A stretch of DNA of 64,000 nucleotides from Sorangium cellulosum. GTDB taxonomy: Bacteria; Myxococcota_A; Polyangia; Polyangiales; Polyangiaceae. A program made the position numbers and the translations under genes. This document shows positions 23,381 to 32,222 of the stretch, piece by piece. Under the pieces are notes generated by a model, which saw only the letters and a program-made list of their open reading frames with translations, was not told the origin of the DNA and did not search any database. Positions within the stretch are counted from its first letter, which is position 1. Each line of letters opens with the position of its first letter. The stretch covers positions 1,054,001 to 1,118,000 of the forward strand of contig NZ_CP012673.1 in NCBI RefSeq assembly GCF_002950945.1, read 5' to 3'.

Positions 23381-25458
23381 GCTCGGCGACGAGCCGGGAG
23401 CTGGACGCCCTGCGCGCGCGCGTCGCCGAGCTCGAGCGGGAGCTCTCCCGCGTCCGCGCGGCCGGCCCGCCGGCCATCGACGCGCCCACCGCGGGGGAGG
23501 CGATGCGCGACGAGGGCGAGCGCGCGGCGCAGATGGGCAACTGGATCTGGGAGACCAGCCAGAACAACGTCACCTGGTCGAGGCAGCTCTTCCGGATCCT
23601 GGGCTACGCGCCGGAGACGGAGAGGCCGTCGATCGAGGCCTTCATCGAGGCGGTGCACCCCGAGGACCGGGAGCGCATGCAGTTCGCGCTCCAGCGCGCG
23701 CTGGACACCGGCGACGCGTCGGGCGCGATCGCGTTCCGCGTGCTCCGCCGGGACGGCGTGGTGCGGGAGTGCCTGCTGAGCAGCCTGCCCATCACCGACG
23801 GCGTGTCGCCGCCGTCCCGTTACGTCGGCGCCGTCGTCGACCTCACCGATCGCCGCCGCGCCGAGCAGGAGCTCCGCCGCAGCGAGCGCATGCTCAAGGA
23901 AGCGCAGCGCATCGCGCACGTGGGCAGCTGGTCCTACGACCTCGCCTCGCGGACCATCCGCTGGTCCGAGGAGCTCTTCCACATCCTCGGCGTCGACCCG
24001 TCGGTGCGCCCGACGTTCGAGCTCTTCGCGGGCCTCATCCACCCCGAGGACCGCCACCGGGTCTTCGGCGGCGCCGAGAGCGCCTCCCCGCTCGGCATCG
24101 CGAGCCCCGTCGAGTGCCGCGTCGTGCGCCCGTGCGACGGCGAGATGCGGCACGTGCAGATGGCGGCGGAGCTGCTCACCGACGAGGACGGGGCGGTCAT
24201 CGGGCTGCTCGGCACGAGCCTCGACATCACCGAGCGCCGGCGCCTCGAGGAGCAGCTCCTCCACAGCCAGAAGCTCGAGGCGATCGGGCGCCTCGCGGGC
24301 GGGGTCGCGCACGACTTCAACAACATGCTCACCGCGATCTTCGGGCACCGGGAGCTCGCGGCCCGCAAGGTGCCGCCGGTCTCGCCCATCGTCGAGCACC
24401 TCACGCAGATCGGCACCGCGGCGGAGCGCGCCGCGGCGCTCACGCGGCAGCTCCTCGCCTTCGCGCGCAAGCAGCTCATCCAGCCGACCGTGGTCGATCC
24501 GAACGGGCTGATCCTCGGGGTGGAGCCGCTCCTGCGCCCGCTCGTCGGCGAGGACGTGCAGCTCGACGTGGTGCCGGGGAGCCAGATCTGGCCCATCCGG
24601 ATCGATCGCGGCCAGTTCGAGCAGCTCCTCATGAACCTGGCCGTGAACGCGCGCGACGCGATGCCCGGCGGCGGCCGCCTGACGATCGAGACCACGAACG
24701 CCACGTTCCGCGCGGACGACGCGGAGCGGATGCCGGAGATCGATCCGGGCGACTACGTGCAGCTCACGGTCACGGACACGGGGCAGGGCATGGAGCAGGC
24801 GATTCAACAGTACGTGTTCGAGCCGTTCTTCACCACGAAGGAGCCGGGAAAAGGGTCGGGGCTCGGGCTCGCGACCTGCCACGGCATCGTCAAGCAGCAC
24901 GGCGGCCACATCTGGTTCTCCAGCGCCTCCGGCCAGGGCACGCGGTTCATCCTCTGCTTTCCGCGCGTGCGCGGCGCGCCGACCGAGCAGGCCCCGAGGG
25001 TGTCGCCCGCGGTCGCCGGCGGCGGCGAGACGGTGCTCGTCGTCGAGGACGAGGAGCAGGTGCGCGAGCTCTGCGTGGCCGCGCTGCGCTCGCTCGGCTA
25101 CTCGGTGCTGGCCGCGCGGAACGGCAAGGAGGCGATCGCCCTCGCCGCGGCCTATCCCGGCCCGATCCACCTGCTCGTGAGCGATGTGGTCCTGCCGGAC
25201 GAGCGCGGCCCCGAGCTCGCGGCCGCGCTTGCCCGCGTGCGCGCGTCGCTCCCCGTGCTCCACACCTCGGGCTACATGGAGGACACCCTCTTCCAGAGCG
25301 ATCTGCTCGACGGGGCCGTGAGCTTCCTCCCCAAGCCGTACACGCCCACGCAGCTCGCGAAGGCGGTGCGCGCGGTGCTCGACGCGTCCGCGCCGGGCCG
25401 CCGGCCGCAGGGGTCCACCGACGCCGCGCCCGCCCCGGTGGCCGAGCGCCTGCCGTGA
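23377..25458 (+). CDS. Hybrid PAS sensor histidine kinase with receiver domain
   Basis: A 693-residue cytoplasmic signalling protein: an N-terminal coiled coil (about 5-35), PAS 1 (about 50-165), PAS 2 (about 180-285), a HisKA domain with the phosphorylation site GGVAHDFNNM (H312), a HATPase_c domain with NLAVNARDAM, DTGQGM and GKGSGLGLAT, and a C-terminal receiver with D603 (SDVVLPDE) and a conserved Lys (LPKPY). No membrane segment is visible, so the PAS domains probably sense an internal signal. The receiver may act as a phosphate sink or relay to a partner; no DNA-binding regulator lies alongside. Ribosome binding site CAGGAG. Confidence 0.93.
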   Translation: MSSATSRELDALRARVAELERELSRVRAAGPPAIDAPTAGEAMRDEGERAAQMGNWIWETSQNNVTWSRQLFRILGYAPETERPSIEAFIEAVHPEDRERMQFALQRALDTGDASGAIAFRVLRRDGVVRECLLSSLPITDGVSPPSRYVGAVVDLTDRRRAEQELRRSERMLKEAQRIAHVGSWSYDLASRTIRWSEELFHILGVDPSVRPTFELFAGLIHPEDRHRVFGGAESASPLGIASPVECRVVRPCDGEMRHVQMAAELLTDEDGAVIGLLGTSLDITERRRLEEQLLHSQKLEAIGRLAGGVAHDFNNMLTAIFGHRELAARKVPPVSPIVEHLTQIGTAAERAAALTRQLLAFARKQLIQPTVVDPNGLILGVEPLLRPLVGEDVQLDVVPGSQIWPIRIDRGQFEQLLMNLAVNARDAMPGGGRLTIETTNATFRADDAERMPEIDPGDYVQLTVTDTGQGMEQAIQQYVFEPFFTTKEPGKGSGLGLATCHGIVKQHGGHIWFSSASGQGTRFILCFPRVRGAPTEQAPRVSPAVAGGGETVLVVEDEEQVRELCVAALRSLGYSVLAARNGKEAIALAAAYPGPIHLLVSDVVLPDERGPELAAALARVRASLPVLHTSGYMEDTLFQSDLLDGAVSFLPKPYTPTQLAKAVRAVLDASAPGRRPQGSTDAAPAPVAERLP

Positions 25459-25599
25459 CGGCGCCCCCGCGCGACGGCGAGACCGGCGGGCGCGCCGCCG
25501 GGTGGGACAACGACCGCCGCGGTAGGGCGTGGCGGTCGCCGCGCTCCGGGCTGGCCCCCGCCGCTGGGGTGCATCTATCCTGACCGGGCGGCTTTCGCG

Positions 25600-26169
25600 A
25601 TGAAGATCCGGGGCTCAGCGCTCATGCACGCGAGGACCTACCTGCAGACGCGGTGGGGCAGCCAGGCCATGGCGATCCTCGACGCCAAGCTGCCCGCCGC
25701 GGCCCGCGTGGTCTTCTCCTCGCCCGACCTCGTGGCGCACAGCTGGTACCCGGTCGCGGTCTGGAACGCCGTCGCGGAGGAGATCTCGCGGTGGCCGAAC
25801 AAGCCCGGCGTCATCCGCGATCTCGCGGCCTACGTGGCCGAGCAGGACCTGACGCTCGCGCACAAGGTGCTGCTCAAGCTCGGCACGCCCGCGCTCGTCA
25901 TGCGGCAGGCGAGCGTGATGTGGGGGATGTACTTCAACGGCGGCCGGCTCGCCCCGTTCGCCGAGGGCGAGCGCTTCTTTCGATTGATTCTCTACCTCGG
26001 GGTCGATCCCCTGTCCGACCCGGGGCGCCAGACCTGCCGAGAGGCCGTGCCGGGGTGGCAAGAGAACGCCCTCCGGCTCGCGGGGGCGCGCGGCGGGCAG
26101 AGCCTCCACGCGAAGTGCCGGTTCGAGGGACACCCCACCTGCGAGTACGAGGTGCGCTGGCTCCGCTGA
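25600..26169 (+). CDS. DUF2378/TIGR02265-like protein
   Basis: A 189-residue probably cytoplasmic protein. The HSWYPVAVWNAVAEEI segment and overall helical layout resemble the DUF2378 (TIGR02265) paralogous family expanded in myxobacteria, whose function is unknown. The C-terminal part (HAKCRFEGHPTCEYEVRW) resembles the end of V4R or heme-NO-binding-like domains, so small-ligand sensing is possible. It lies 141 bp downstream of the hybrid kinase in the same direction and could be a signalling partner; that is inference. ATG 25600 is used; 25624 is an alternative. Confidence 0.6.
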   Translation: MKIRGSALMHARTYLQTRWGSQAMAILDAKLPAAARVVFSSPDLVAHSWYPVAVWNAVAEEISRWPNKPGVIRDLAAYVAEQDLTLAHKVLLKLGTPALVMRQASVMWGMYFNGGRLAPFAEGERFFRLILYLGVDPLSDPGRQTCREAVPGWQENALRLAGARGGQSLHAKCRFEGHPTCEYEVRWLR

Positions 26170-26197
26170 AGCGGGCGGGCGCGCGGCGCGGCGGCGA

Positions 26198-27655
26198 TCA
26201 GGTCTTGGTGCAGAAGGCGAACAGGTTCACCTCCGCCTCCTCGGCGCGCACGTCCACCGGGGTGTTCCCGAATTTCGAGCGGGCGAAGAGCGCCCGGAGA
26301 TCATCGGCGCTGCGGTGGATCAACTCCCACTCGAGGACGTGGTCCATGAAGGCCTTGTTCGGGTTGTTCACCCCGAAATTGCCCACGACCGCGGTGCCTC
26401 CCGGGAGGAGCTTCTCATACATGCAGTTGATCAGGGTCACGACGAGGTCGTCCCGGAGGTAGTCCGTGAGCCCGATCGTGTAGATCAGGTGCTGCGGCTT
26501 GAGCACCGTCTTGCCGCGGCCGTGGGCGAGCCGCACCGCATTGTCCTGGGCGAAGCTGAAGCGATCCATCACGCCGAGGTTGTCCGCGATGCCGGCGGAG
26601 TAGGCGAGGGCCTGGTTGTCGATATCGATGCACGTCGCCTTGAGGTCGGGCGGGTCGCTCCCGTCCGCGAAGAGGTCGAACAGCTCCCGGGCGGGGCCGC
26701 TCGCCAGGCTGGTCACGAGGAGCGGGCCGGGCGAGTGCGCGCGGCAGGCCTCCCGGATCGCGCGGCACATGAGGCTCCGCCGGTTCTTCACGGCGCGGCA
26801 CGCCTCGAGCTCCAGGCCCCACTGGTCGATGTAGCGGCCGAGCCGGCCGTCGCCGGCGGGCTCGTCGTTGTACATCATCTCGATGGTGTAGAAGTCGCCG
26901 GCGTACCCGCGCGGCTTCGTGTAGCACCGGTCGACGGTGCGGCTCAGCATGAAGAGCGAGAAGGTCTCGCGGAAGACATAGGCGCCGATCCCCTTCTCGA
27001 GGTGGCGCTCGCGCTCGATGTGCTCGCGCAGCGCCGACACGACGGTCTGGCACGCGGCGCTCACCTTGTCCTGGATCTCCGCCTCGAGGTGCTTGCCCTC
27101 CTTCACCATCCGGTCGGCGATCATCATCTCGAACTTGAACTGTTCGATCGTGTCCATGAGCTTCGGAGGGATGTTGTTGGTGCCGGCCTGGCCCGTCCTC
27201 GCGGCGTGGAACCGGTTGACCTGCGGCACGTCCTCGACGAGGAGCGGGGGCAGCATCGCCGTGTTCTCGCGCAGGCGCTGCGCGAGCATGATCGCGAGCG
27301 ACTGGTAGAAGCGCGCCGCGAGGCCGGGGACGGAGGCAAGGAGGGAATGCACATACGGGCCTTCGATGACGTCGAGCGTGCACTCCTCGCGGGCGACGAC
27401 CGAGGCGCTCGCGGCGGCGCTCTCCAGGAACGACATCTCCCCGAAGATGGCGCCGGGCCCGAGCTGGCGGAGGGCCACGCCGCGCCCGAGGTGGGCGACC
27501 TCGACCCCGACGAGGCCGCTGCGCACGATGAAGATGCCCTGCCTGCGCGAGCCCTCCTCGAGGATCTGCTCGCCCGGACGGTAGGTGACGCAGGTCGACT
27601 TCTCCAGCAGCAAGCGCTCGTCATCCTGGGTCAAGAACTCGAAACCTGTAGTCAT
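26198..27655 (-). CDS. Cyclic-nucleotide-binding domain / SAM methyltransferase fusion
   Basis: A 485-residue protein. Residues about 5-125 form a cNMP-binding (CAP_ED) fold with PGEQILEEGSRRQGIFIVRSG and PGAIFGEMSFLE. A helical linker follows, then a class I methyltransferase-like domain with RGYAGDFYTIEMMY, LLVTSLASGPARELF (SAM-binding region), ATCIDIDNQAL and LIYTIGLTDYL. Similar proteins have been annotated from memory as 3-hydroxypalmitate methyl ester (extracellular factor) biosynthesis proteins, suggesting a secreted lipid signal, but the substrate is unknown. ATG 27655 has a GGGAGG ribosome binding site. The stop converges with the DUF2378-like gene 28 bp away. Confidence 0.78.
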   Translation of the reverse strand: MTTGFEFLTQDDERLLLEKSTCVTYRPGEQILEEGSRRQGIFIVRSGLVGVEVAHLGRGVALRQLGPGAIFGEMSFLESAAASASVVAREECTLDVIEGPYVHSLLASVPGLAARFYQSLAIMLAQRLRENTAMLPPLLVEDVPQVNRFHAARTGQAGTNNIPPKLMDTIEQFKFEMMIADRMVKEGKHLEAEIQDKVSAACQTVVSALREHIERERHLEKGIGAYVFRETFSLFMLSRTVDRCYTKPRGYAGDFYTIEMMYNDEPAGDGRLGRYIDQWGLELEACRAVKNRRSLMCRAIREACRAHSPGPLLVTSLASGPARELFDLFADGSDPPDLKATCIDIDNQALAYSAGIADNLGVMDRFSFAQDNAVRLAHGRGKTVLKPQHLIYTIGLTDYLRDDLVVTLINCMYEKLLPGGTAVVGNFGVNNPNKAFMDHVLEWELIHRSADDLRALFARSKFGNTPVDVRAEEAEVNLFAFCTKT

Positions 27656-27785
27656 GGTGCCTCCCGACCAACGTAAGCGCCTCGACGTCGCGGAGTTCCG
27701 GGTCTCCCCCCCGCCGCGGCGACAGGGCGTCTACGCGTGGGCCCCTTCTACCACGGCGCATCGGGCCTTCGCTGCAGCATGGCGG

Positions 27786-27819
27786 GCGCCGGCGGGCGCC
27801 GCCGAGCGCCCGCCGGCGC
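27786..27819. terminator. Perfect 14-bp hairpin
   Basis: GCGCCGGCGGGCGC (27786-27799) and GCGCCCGCCGGCGC (27806-27819) form a perfect stem with a 6-nt loop, downstream of the protease-like gene (minus) and upstream of the methyltransferase gene. Three copies of a CGCGGGYGCT-type 10-mer follow at 27821-27850. Confidence 0.6.
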
Positions 27820-27902
27820 TCGCGGGCGCTCGCGGGTGCTCGCGGGTGCTCCGACCGAGCGCCGCGGCGTTCGCGGAGGAGACGCGCGCTTCGATCAACA
27901 GG

Positions 27903-28937
27903 TCAAGGCGGCGCGCAGGCGGCGAGGCCGCCGTCGTCGGCGAGCAGCAGCACGCAGGCGCGGAGCACATCCATGCCGACGAATCCGTCGGTGGGGCAGG
28001 TCGCCCGCGGCTCGCCGGGCAAGAGGTCGATATCCGCGGCCGCGTCGAGCCCCGCGAGCTGTAGGCGCACGCCCGAGAGGACGGGCACGGTGTGCTTGCC
28101 GGAGGCGGCGTAGGCGCTCCTGCCGCCGCGGGCGCGGTGCGACAGCCTCTTCCCCGCGGTCGAGGCGGCGAGCAGCGAGCTCTGCGACGCGCCCGAGTCG
28201 ACCTTCAGGGTGACCGCGAGCCCCTCGATGTTCGCCCTGGCGGTGAGCTCGAGGCCCTGGTTCGGTCCGCCGCAGCGGCCGAGCTCGGCGATCGTGGCCT
28301 CTCCGAACCGCGATCGCAGCGAGCGTGCGGCCTCGTCGCGCGGCGCTTCGGTCATCTGGCCGCTGCGGAGGTCGAGCACGACGGCGCGGCCCGGGGCCGC
28401 CAGCGCCTGGGGCGCGAGGAAGCCGCCGATCCCGATGCGCTGGAGGATGTCGGGAACGGGGACGACGAGCAGCGCCGGGGTCTCCACCGTTCCCCAGCCG
28501 GCGAGCGCGACCTTCGCGTTCTCGACCCGGGAGATCGACACCGACCTGCCGGCGTGGTCGACGCCGACGTCGCCGGCCGTGGAGAGCGGCAGATCGAGCT
28601 CTTCGGCGAGCCAGCGGGCGAGGACGTGGTGGGAAGCGCCGGTGTCGACGATCAGCGCGGTCGGCTGGCCCGAGACGACGGCGTCGAGGAGCGGGGAGGG
28701 GAACGGGCGGTCGTTGAGCTCGAACTGGAGGCTTGCCCGGCGCGCGGCAGCTGCGGCCGGCGGCCCGTCCCGGGAGGGCTCGCCGGCGATCGCCGGCCGC
28801 GCGGGGCTCCACGCGGCGGTCCGCGGCGACGCGGGCGACGCCGCGCCGACCGCGGCGGGCTCGGCGCAGCCGGCCGCGGCGAGCGCGGCGAGCGCGGCCG
28901 CGAGGACGACCCGTACACGGGCGCGCTGCGCGAGCAT
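27903..28937 (-). CDS. Retropepsin-like bilobal aspartic protease lipoprotein
   Basis: A 344-residue exported lipoprotein: signal peptide with lipobox (AAAGC, Cys about 23), an Ala/Pro linker, then two retropepsin-type lobes. Active-site motifs are LIVDTGASHHVL (D98) in lobe 1 and LKVDSGASQSSLL (D247) in lobe 2, so both catalytic aspartates are present in one chain. Substrate unknown. ATG 28937 is chosen because it begins the signal peptide; the frame extends to 29141 without a signal. The arrangement is pepsin-like, but each lobe resembles the bacterial retropepsin family. Confidence 0.78.
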   Translation of the reverse strand: MLAQRARVRVVLAAALAALAAAGCAEPAAVGAASPASPRTAAWSPARPAIAGEPSRDGPPAAAAARRASLQFELNDRPFPSPLLDAVVSGQPTALIVDTGASHHVLARWLAEELDLPLSTAGDVGVDHAGRSVSISRVENAKVALAGWGTVETPALLVVPVPDILQRIGIGGFLAPQALAAPGRAVVLDLRSGQMTEAPRDEAARSLRSRFGEATIAELGRCGGPNQGLELTARANIEGLAVTLKVDSGASQSSLLAASTAGKRLSHRARGGRSAYAASGKHTVPVLSGVRLQLAGLDAAADIDLLPGEPRATCPTDGFVGMDVLRACVLLLADDGGLAACAPP

Positions 28938-29296
28938 CCCCGGCGCGAGGTGGGCTCCGGCGCGCGCCGGCCGGGGTGGCCCGCGTCGCCGTCTTCCCTC
29001 TCTTCCTCCCGAGATCTCCCGAGATGAAGAGAGCCTCCAAGGCATGTTCACCGAGCCATCATTGGCCGGCGCTCGACCTCGGTCAAGCGGCCCCTGCCGG
29101 GAGGCCGGGGCGCGCGGCCCGACTGTCGACTTATGCCACACGCCGCATCATGCCACAGGCCGCGCGCCGAACGTCCACGCGAGTCGTCGCGGCGAGGCAG
29201 CTTGCGGCAGCTTGCGGTATTCGACGGCGGCGCGCGCCTCGGCGGTTGTCAGCCGGCGCTTCCAGCGGCAAGGTGCGCCGAGGAGAAGGCAATCGC
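28938..29296. other. Divergent intergenic region
   Basis: About 360 bp between the lipoprotein protease (minus) and the DUF2505 gene (plus). I see only a short direct repeat (GGCAGCTTGC twice, about 29200-29216) and no supported ORF or structured RNA. Confidence 0.4.
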
Positions 29297-29818
29297 ATGA
29301 TGCAGATCGAGGCGAGACACCTGATTCACTGCGGCGAGGACACCTTCTGGGAGCTCTTCTTCAGCCGCGAGATCAACGATCGGATGTACAGCGACATCCT
29401 CAAGTTCGCCGCGTTCGAGGTGCTGGAGCAGCGCGAGGACGAGCGCGCCCGGGTGCGCAAGGCGACCGGGCAGCCGCGCATTCAGGCGTTGCCCGCCGCC
29501 GTCCAGTCGCTGCTCGGCCCGAACTTCCGCTACGTCGAGGACAGCGTCTTCGACAAGGCCTCTCGGACGTGGCGCTGGACGATGACCCCGAACCTGCTCC
29601 AGGGCCGGCTGCACAACGAGGGCACGCTCCGGGTCGAGCCGTCGGGCCCGGGCCAGGTGACGCGCGTCGCGAGCGCGATCATCGAGGCGAAGGTCTTCGG
29701 CCTCGGCAAGATCATCGAGGGCCTCATGGAGAAGGAAATGCGCGCGGGCTGGGACAACAGCGCGGCGTTCCTCAATCGGTGGATCGCGGAGCACCCGGCC
29801 GTGCGGGCGGCGAGCTGA
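29297..29818 (+). CDS. DUF2505 family protein
   Basis: A 173-residue soluble protein of the DUF2505 family, a helix-grip (START-like) fold predicted to bind a hydrophobic ligand. Family-like features are IHCGEDTFWELFFSREINDRMY at the N-terminus and the C-terminal amphipathic helix GLGKIIEGLMEKEMRAGWDNSAAFLNRW. No signal peptide or membrane segment. The start ATGATG at 29297 follows GAGGAGAAGG. Function unknown; the neighbours give no clear clue. Confidence 0.75.
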   Translation: MMQIEARHLIHCGEDTFWELFFSREINDRMYSDILKFAAFEVLEQREDERARVRKATGQPRIQALPAAVQSLLGPNFRYVEDSVFDKASRTWRWTMTPNLLQGRLHNEGTLRVEPSGPGQVTRVASAIIEAKVFGLGKIIEGLMEKEMRAGWDNSAAFLNRWIAEHPAVRAAS

Positions 29819-29977
29819 GCCGGCGCTGGCAATGGCGCGGCCATCGCCCCGTGCCCGGGCGCCGGCGAGCGCTGGCGTGGACTGGCGTGGACTGGCGTGG
29901 AAAGAATCGTTGCCCGTCCCGAACGGCCGCTCTCGGCGGCGAACTCAGCGGCCGCCGAGGTGTGCTAGCTTGCGCCC

Positions 29978-31006
29978 ATGCGACAACTCGTCGAGGCGCT
30001 GTGCTCTGAGGAATGCGCGGGGAGGGCCGCTGGCACGCCGGGAGGGCGTGTCGCGCGCGCGCATATCGTGGAGGCGCTCCGGGACGGGGGGCTGGATCCT
30101 TTCGAGCAGGATCTGCCGGCGTGCGGCGGCGCGAATGTGATGGCGGTGCTGCCCGGCGAGGTGGATCGGTACGTCCTCGTGGGCGCCCATTACGATCACC
30201 TCGGCCGTGCCGGCCGGTCCACGTACTGGGGCGCGGACGACAACGCCGCGGCGGTCGCGATCCTCGTGCAGGTCGCGCGGGCGCTCGCCGGCGCGCGGCA
30301 GCGCGGGCGCGGCGTGATCCTCGCGGCGTTCGACGCCGAGGAGCCGCCTCATTTCATGACGACCGGGATGGGCTCGAAGCGCTTCGCGGCCGAGCCGTGT
30401 GTGCCCCTCGACAAGATCGACATGGCCGTGTGCATGGATCTGGTCGGCCATTCGTTCGGCAGCCGGGATCTCCCGGCCGAGGTGCACCGGTCGCTCTTCG
30501 CGCTCGGCGCCGAGCGGAGCCGCGGTACGTCCGAGATGGTCGATCACCTGGCGCGCGCCGAGGAAGGCGTCGTGGTCCGGCGCCTCGACGCGGAGGTCGT
30601 CCCTCCGCTCTCGGATTACGGACCTTTCTGGGAGCGCGACGTCCCGTTCCTGTTCCTCACGAGCGGGATATGGCGCTACTACCACACTCCCTACGATACC
30701 CCGGAGCGCCTCGATTACGAGAAGATGGCGGGGACCGCGCGCTGGCTCGAGCGTTTCGTGCGCGAGACCTGCGCCCGCCCCGAGCCGCGCGTCGCGTTCC
30801 AGGGGGGTCGCCGGGACGACCTGTCGACGGTGCGCGCGCTCGCCGACGTGACGGCCGCGCTCGGCGCGAGCACGCCGGAGGCCGCGCAGGGTCACGCCCA
30901 GGCCAGGGCGCTGCTCGCGTCGTGCGACCGCGAAGGGCGGCTCCCCGACGGCGCCCTGAGCGAGGCGCAGGCGCTCGTCAGTGCCCTCATGGCGCAACTC
31001 GCTTGA
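29978..31006 (+). CDS. M28-family zinc aminopeptidase
   Basis: A 342-residue metallopeptidase without a signal peptide. The two-zinc centre is visible: His in VLVGAHYDHLG, bridging Asp in GADDNAAAV, the catalytic Glu pair in FDAEEPP, Asp in VCMDLVGH and His in YYHTPYDTPE. A C-terminal helical extension (about 265-342) follows the catalytic domain. A -10-like TAGCTT lies 6 nt before the ATG and no ribosome binding site is evident. The TGA overlaps the first arm of the inverted repeat at 31005. Confidence 0.85.
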   Translation: MRQLVEALCSEECAGRAAGTPGGRVARAHIVEALRDGGLDPFEQDLPACGGANVMAVLPGEVDRYVLVGAHYDHLGRAGRSTYWGADDNAAAVAILVQVARALAGARQRGRGVILAAFDAEEPPHFMTTGMGSKRFAAEPCVPLDKIDMAVCMDLVGHSFGSRDLPAEVHRSLFALGAERSRGTSEMVDHLARAEEGVVVRRLDAEVVPPLSDYGPFWERDVPFLFLTSGIWRYYHTPYDTPERLDYEKMAGTARWLERFVRETCARPEPRVAFQGGRRDDLSTVRALADVTAALGASTPEAAQGHAQARALLASCDREGRLPDGALSEAQALVSALMAQLA

Positions 31007-31129
31007 GCGGCGGTCGCCCGCTTCGGATACGGGCCCACCTCGGCGTTTTCGGTGCTCAGCGCACAGGAGTGCGCTTGCGCGCCGAAAACGCCGATCTGGG
31101 CCCGTCTCCTGTGCGGGCGACCGCCGCTC
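31005..31129. repeat. Nested inverted repeat after the peptidase gene
   Basis: Outer arms of 17 nt (31005-31021 with 31113-31129, perfect) enclose 22-nt arms (31031-31052 with 31082-31103, two mismatches). These enclose a small hairpin, GCGCAC/GTGCGC (31059-31064 with 31069-31074). The outer arm overlaps the peptidase stop codon. The region to 31302, between convergent genes, has no ORF. Confidence 0.85.
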
Positions 31130-31302
31130 TGCGACGGGGGGACCAGGGGCGGGTGAAGACGTGAATGGATGAGGGAATGGGGGAGTGATGGGCGCTGGGG
31201 GCTAGGCCGCGCCGGCGCCGCCGATAAGCCGCTGCCCGTCGCAACCGGGTATCACCACGTCACGTCGACTGTCGATCGGGGGTTATCGCCCTGGCGCCGC
31301 GA

Positions 31303-32148
31303 TCACGGACCCGCGGAGACCCCCATCCGCCGCTCCACCTCGGCGCGCGTCGGATAGGAGGGCTGGCAGCCCTCCCGCTCCACCGAGATCCCCGCCGCCG
31401 CGATCGCGATCCGCAGCGCCCCCGCGAGCGCCATCCCGGAGGCGAGCCCCCCCGCGAGCACCCCGGCGAGGGCGTCTCCCGCGCCCGTCGTGTCGACCGC
31501 GCGGGCCGGCAGGGCAGGGAGATGCTCGCCCGAGGGCAGCAGCACCGCGCCGCGCGCTCCCCGCGTGAGCACCACGCTCGCCGGCAGGTGGCCGCGCAGC
31601 GCCTCGTGCTCGTGCTCGTTGACCACGGCGATGTCGAAGCGGCCGACGAGCGCAGGATCGATGGCGTTGACCGGCGACGGGTTGCAGATCGACAGCGCGC
31701 CGTCGGCCCGCGCGGCCGAGAGCACGCCGGCGATCGCCTCGGTCGGGATCTCGCCCTGGCAGAGCCACACCGCGGCCCCGCACGGCGCGGGCGGCGCGAC
31801 GAGCGCGTTGGCCCCGGGGATCGCGAGGATCTGGTTCTCCCCGGCCTCGTCGACGCAGATCAGGGCGACCCCCGTCGTCGCGCCGCGGTGGACCGCCACG
31901 GCGGAAAGTTCCACCCCGTCGGCCGCGAGCGCCGCGGCGCAGAGCTCTCCGTGGGCGTCGTCGCCGCGCGCGCCAACGAGCCGCACCTGGGCACCCGAGC
32001 GCGCCGCCGCGACGGCCTGGTTCGCGCCCTTGCCGCCGGGCGCCACGAGGAAGCGGCGGCCCAGCACCGACTCGCCCGGGCGCGGCAGCCGCGGGCCATA
32101 GCCGATCAGGTCGGCGGTGATCGAGCCGCAGATCGCGAGCAACCCCAT
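31303..32148 (-). CDS. rbsK: Ribokinase (PfkB family)
   Basis: ATP-dependent sugar kinase, most like ribokinase, which forms ribose 5-phosphate. The 281 residues include the N-terminal PfkB signature in VAPGGKGANQAVAAARSGA, and the C-terminal DTTGAGDALAGVLAGGLA motif containing the catalytic Asp and anion hole. No ribose transporter is adjacent, so the substrate is inferred. ATG 32148 is used rather than the upstream ATG 32211, which would run into the promoter region shared with the divergent GNAT gene. Confidence 0.86.
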   Translation of the reverse strand: MGLLAICGSITADLIGYGPRLPRPGESVLGRRFLVAPGGKGANQAVAAARSGAQVRLVGARGDDAHGELCAAALAADGVELSAVAVHRGATTGVALICVDEAGENQILAIPGANALVAPPAPCGAAVWLCQGEIPTEAIAGVLSAARADGALSICNPSPVNAIDPALVGRFDIAVVNEHEHEALRGHLPASVVLTRGARGAVLLPSGEHLPALPARAVDTTGAGDALAGVLAGGLASGMALAGALRIAIAAAGISVEREGCQPSYPTRAEVERRMGVSAGP

Positions 32149-32222
32149 GGCCCCGCCATACCATGAGCGGCTCGCCGACCGAGGGGCGCTCTTGATACGT
32201 TCGCTCGCCACGGAGGCCCCGC

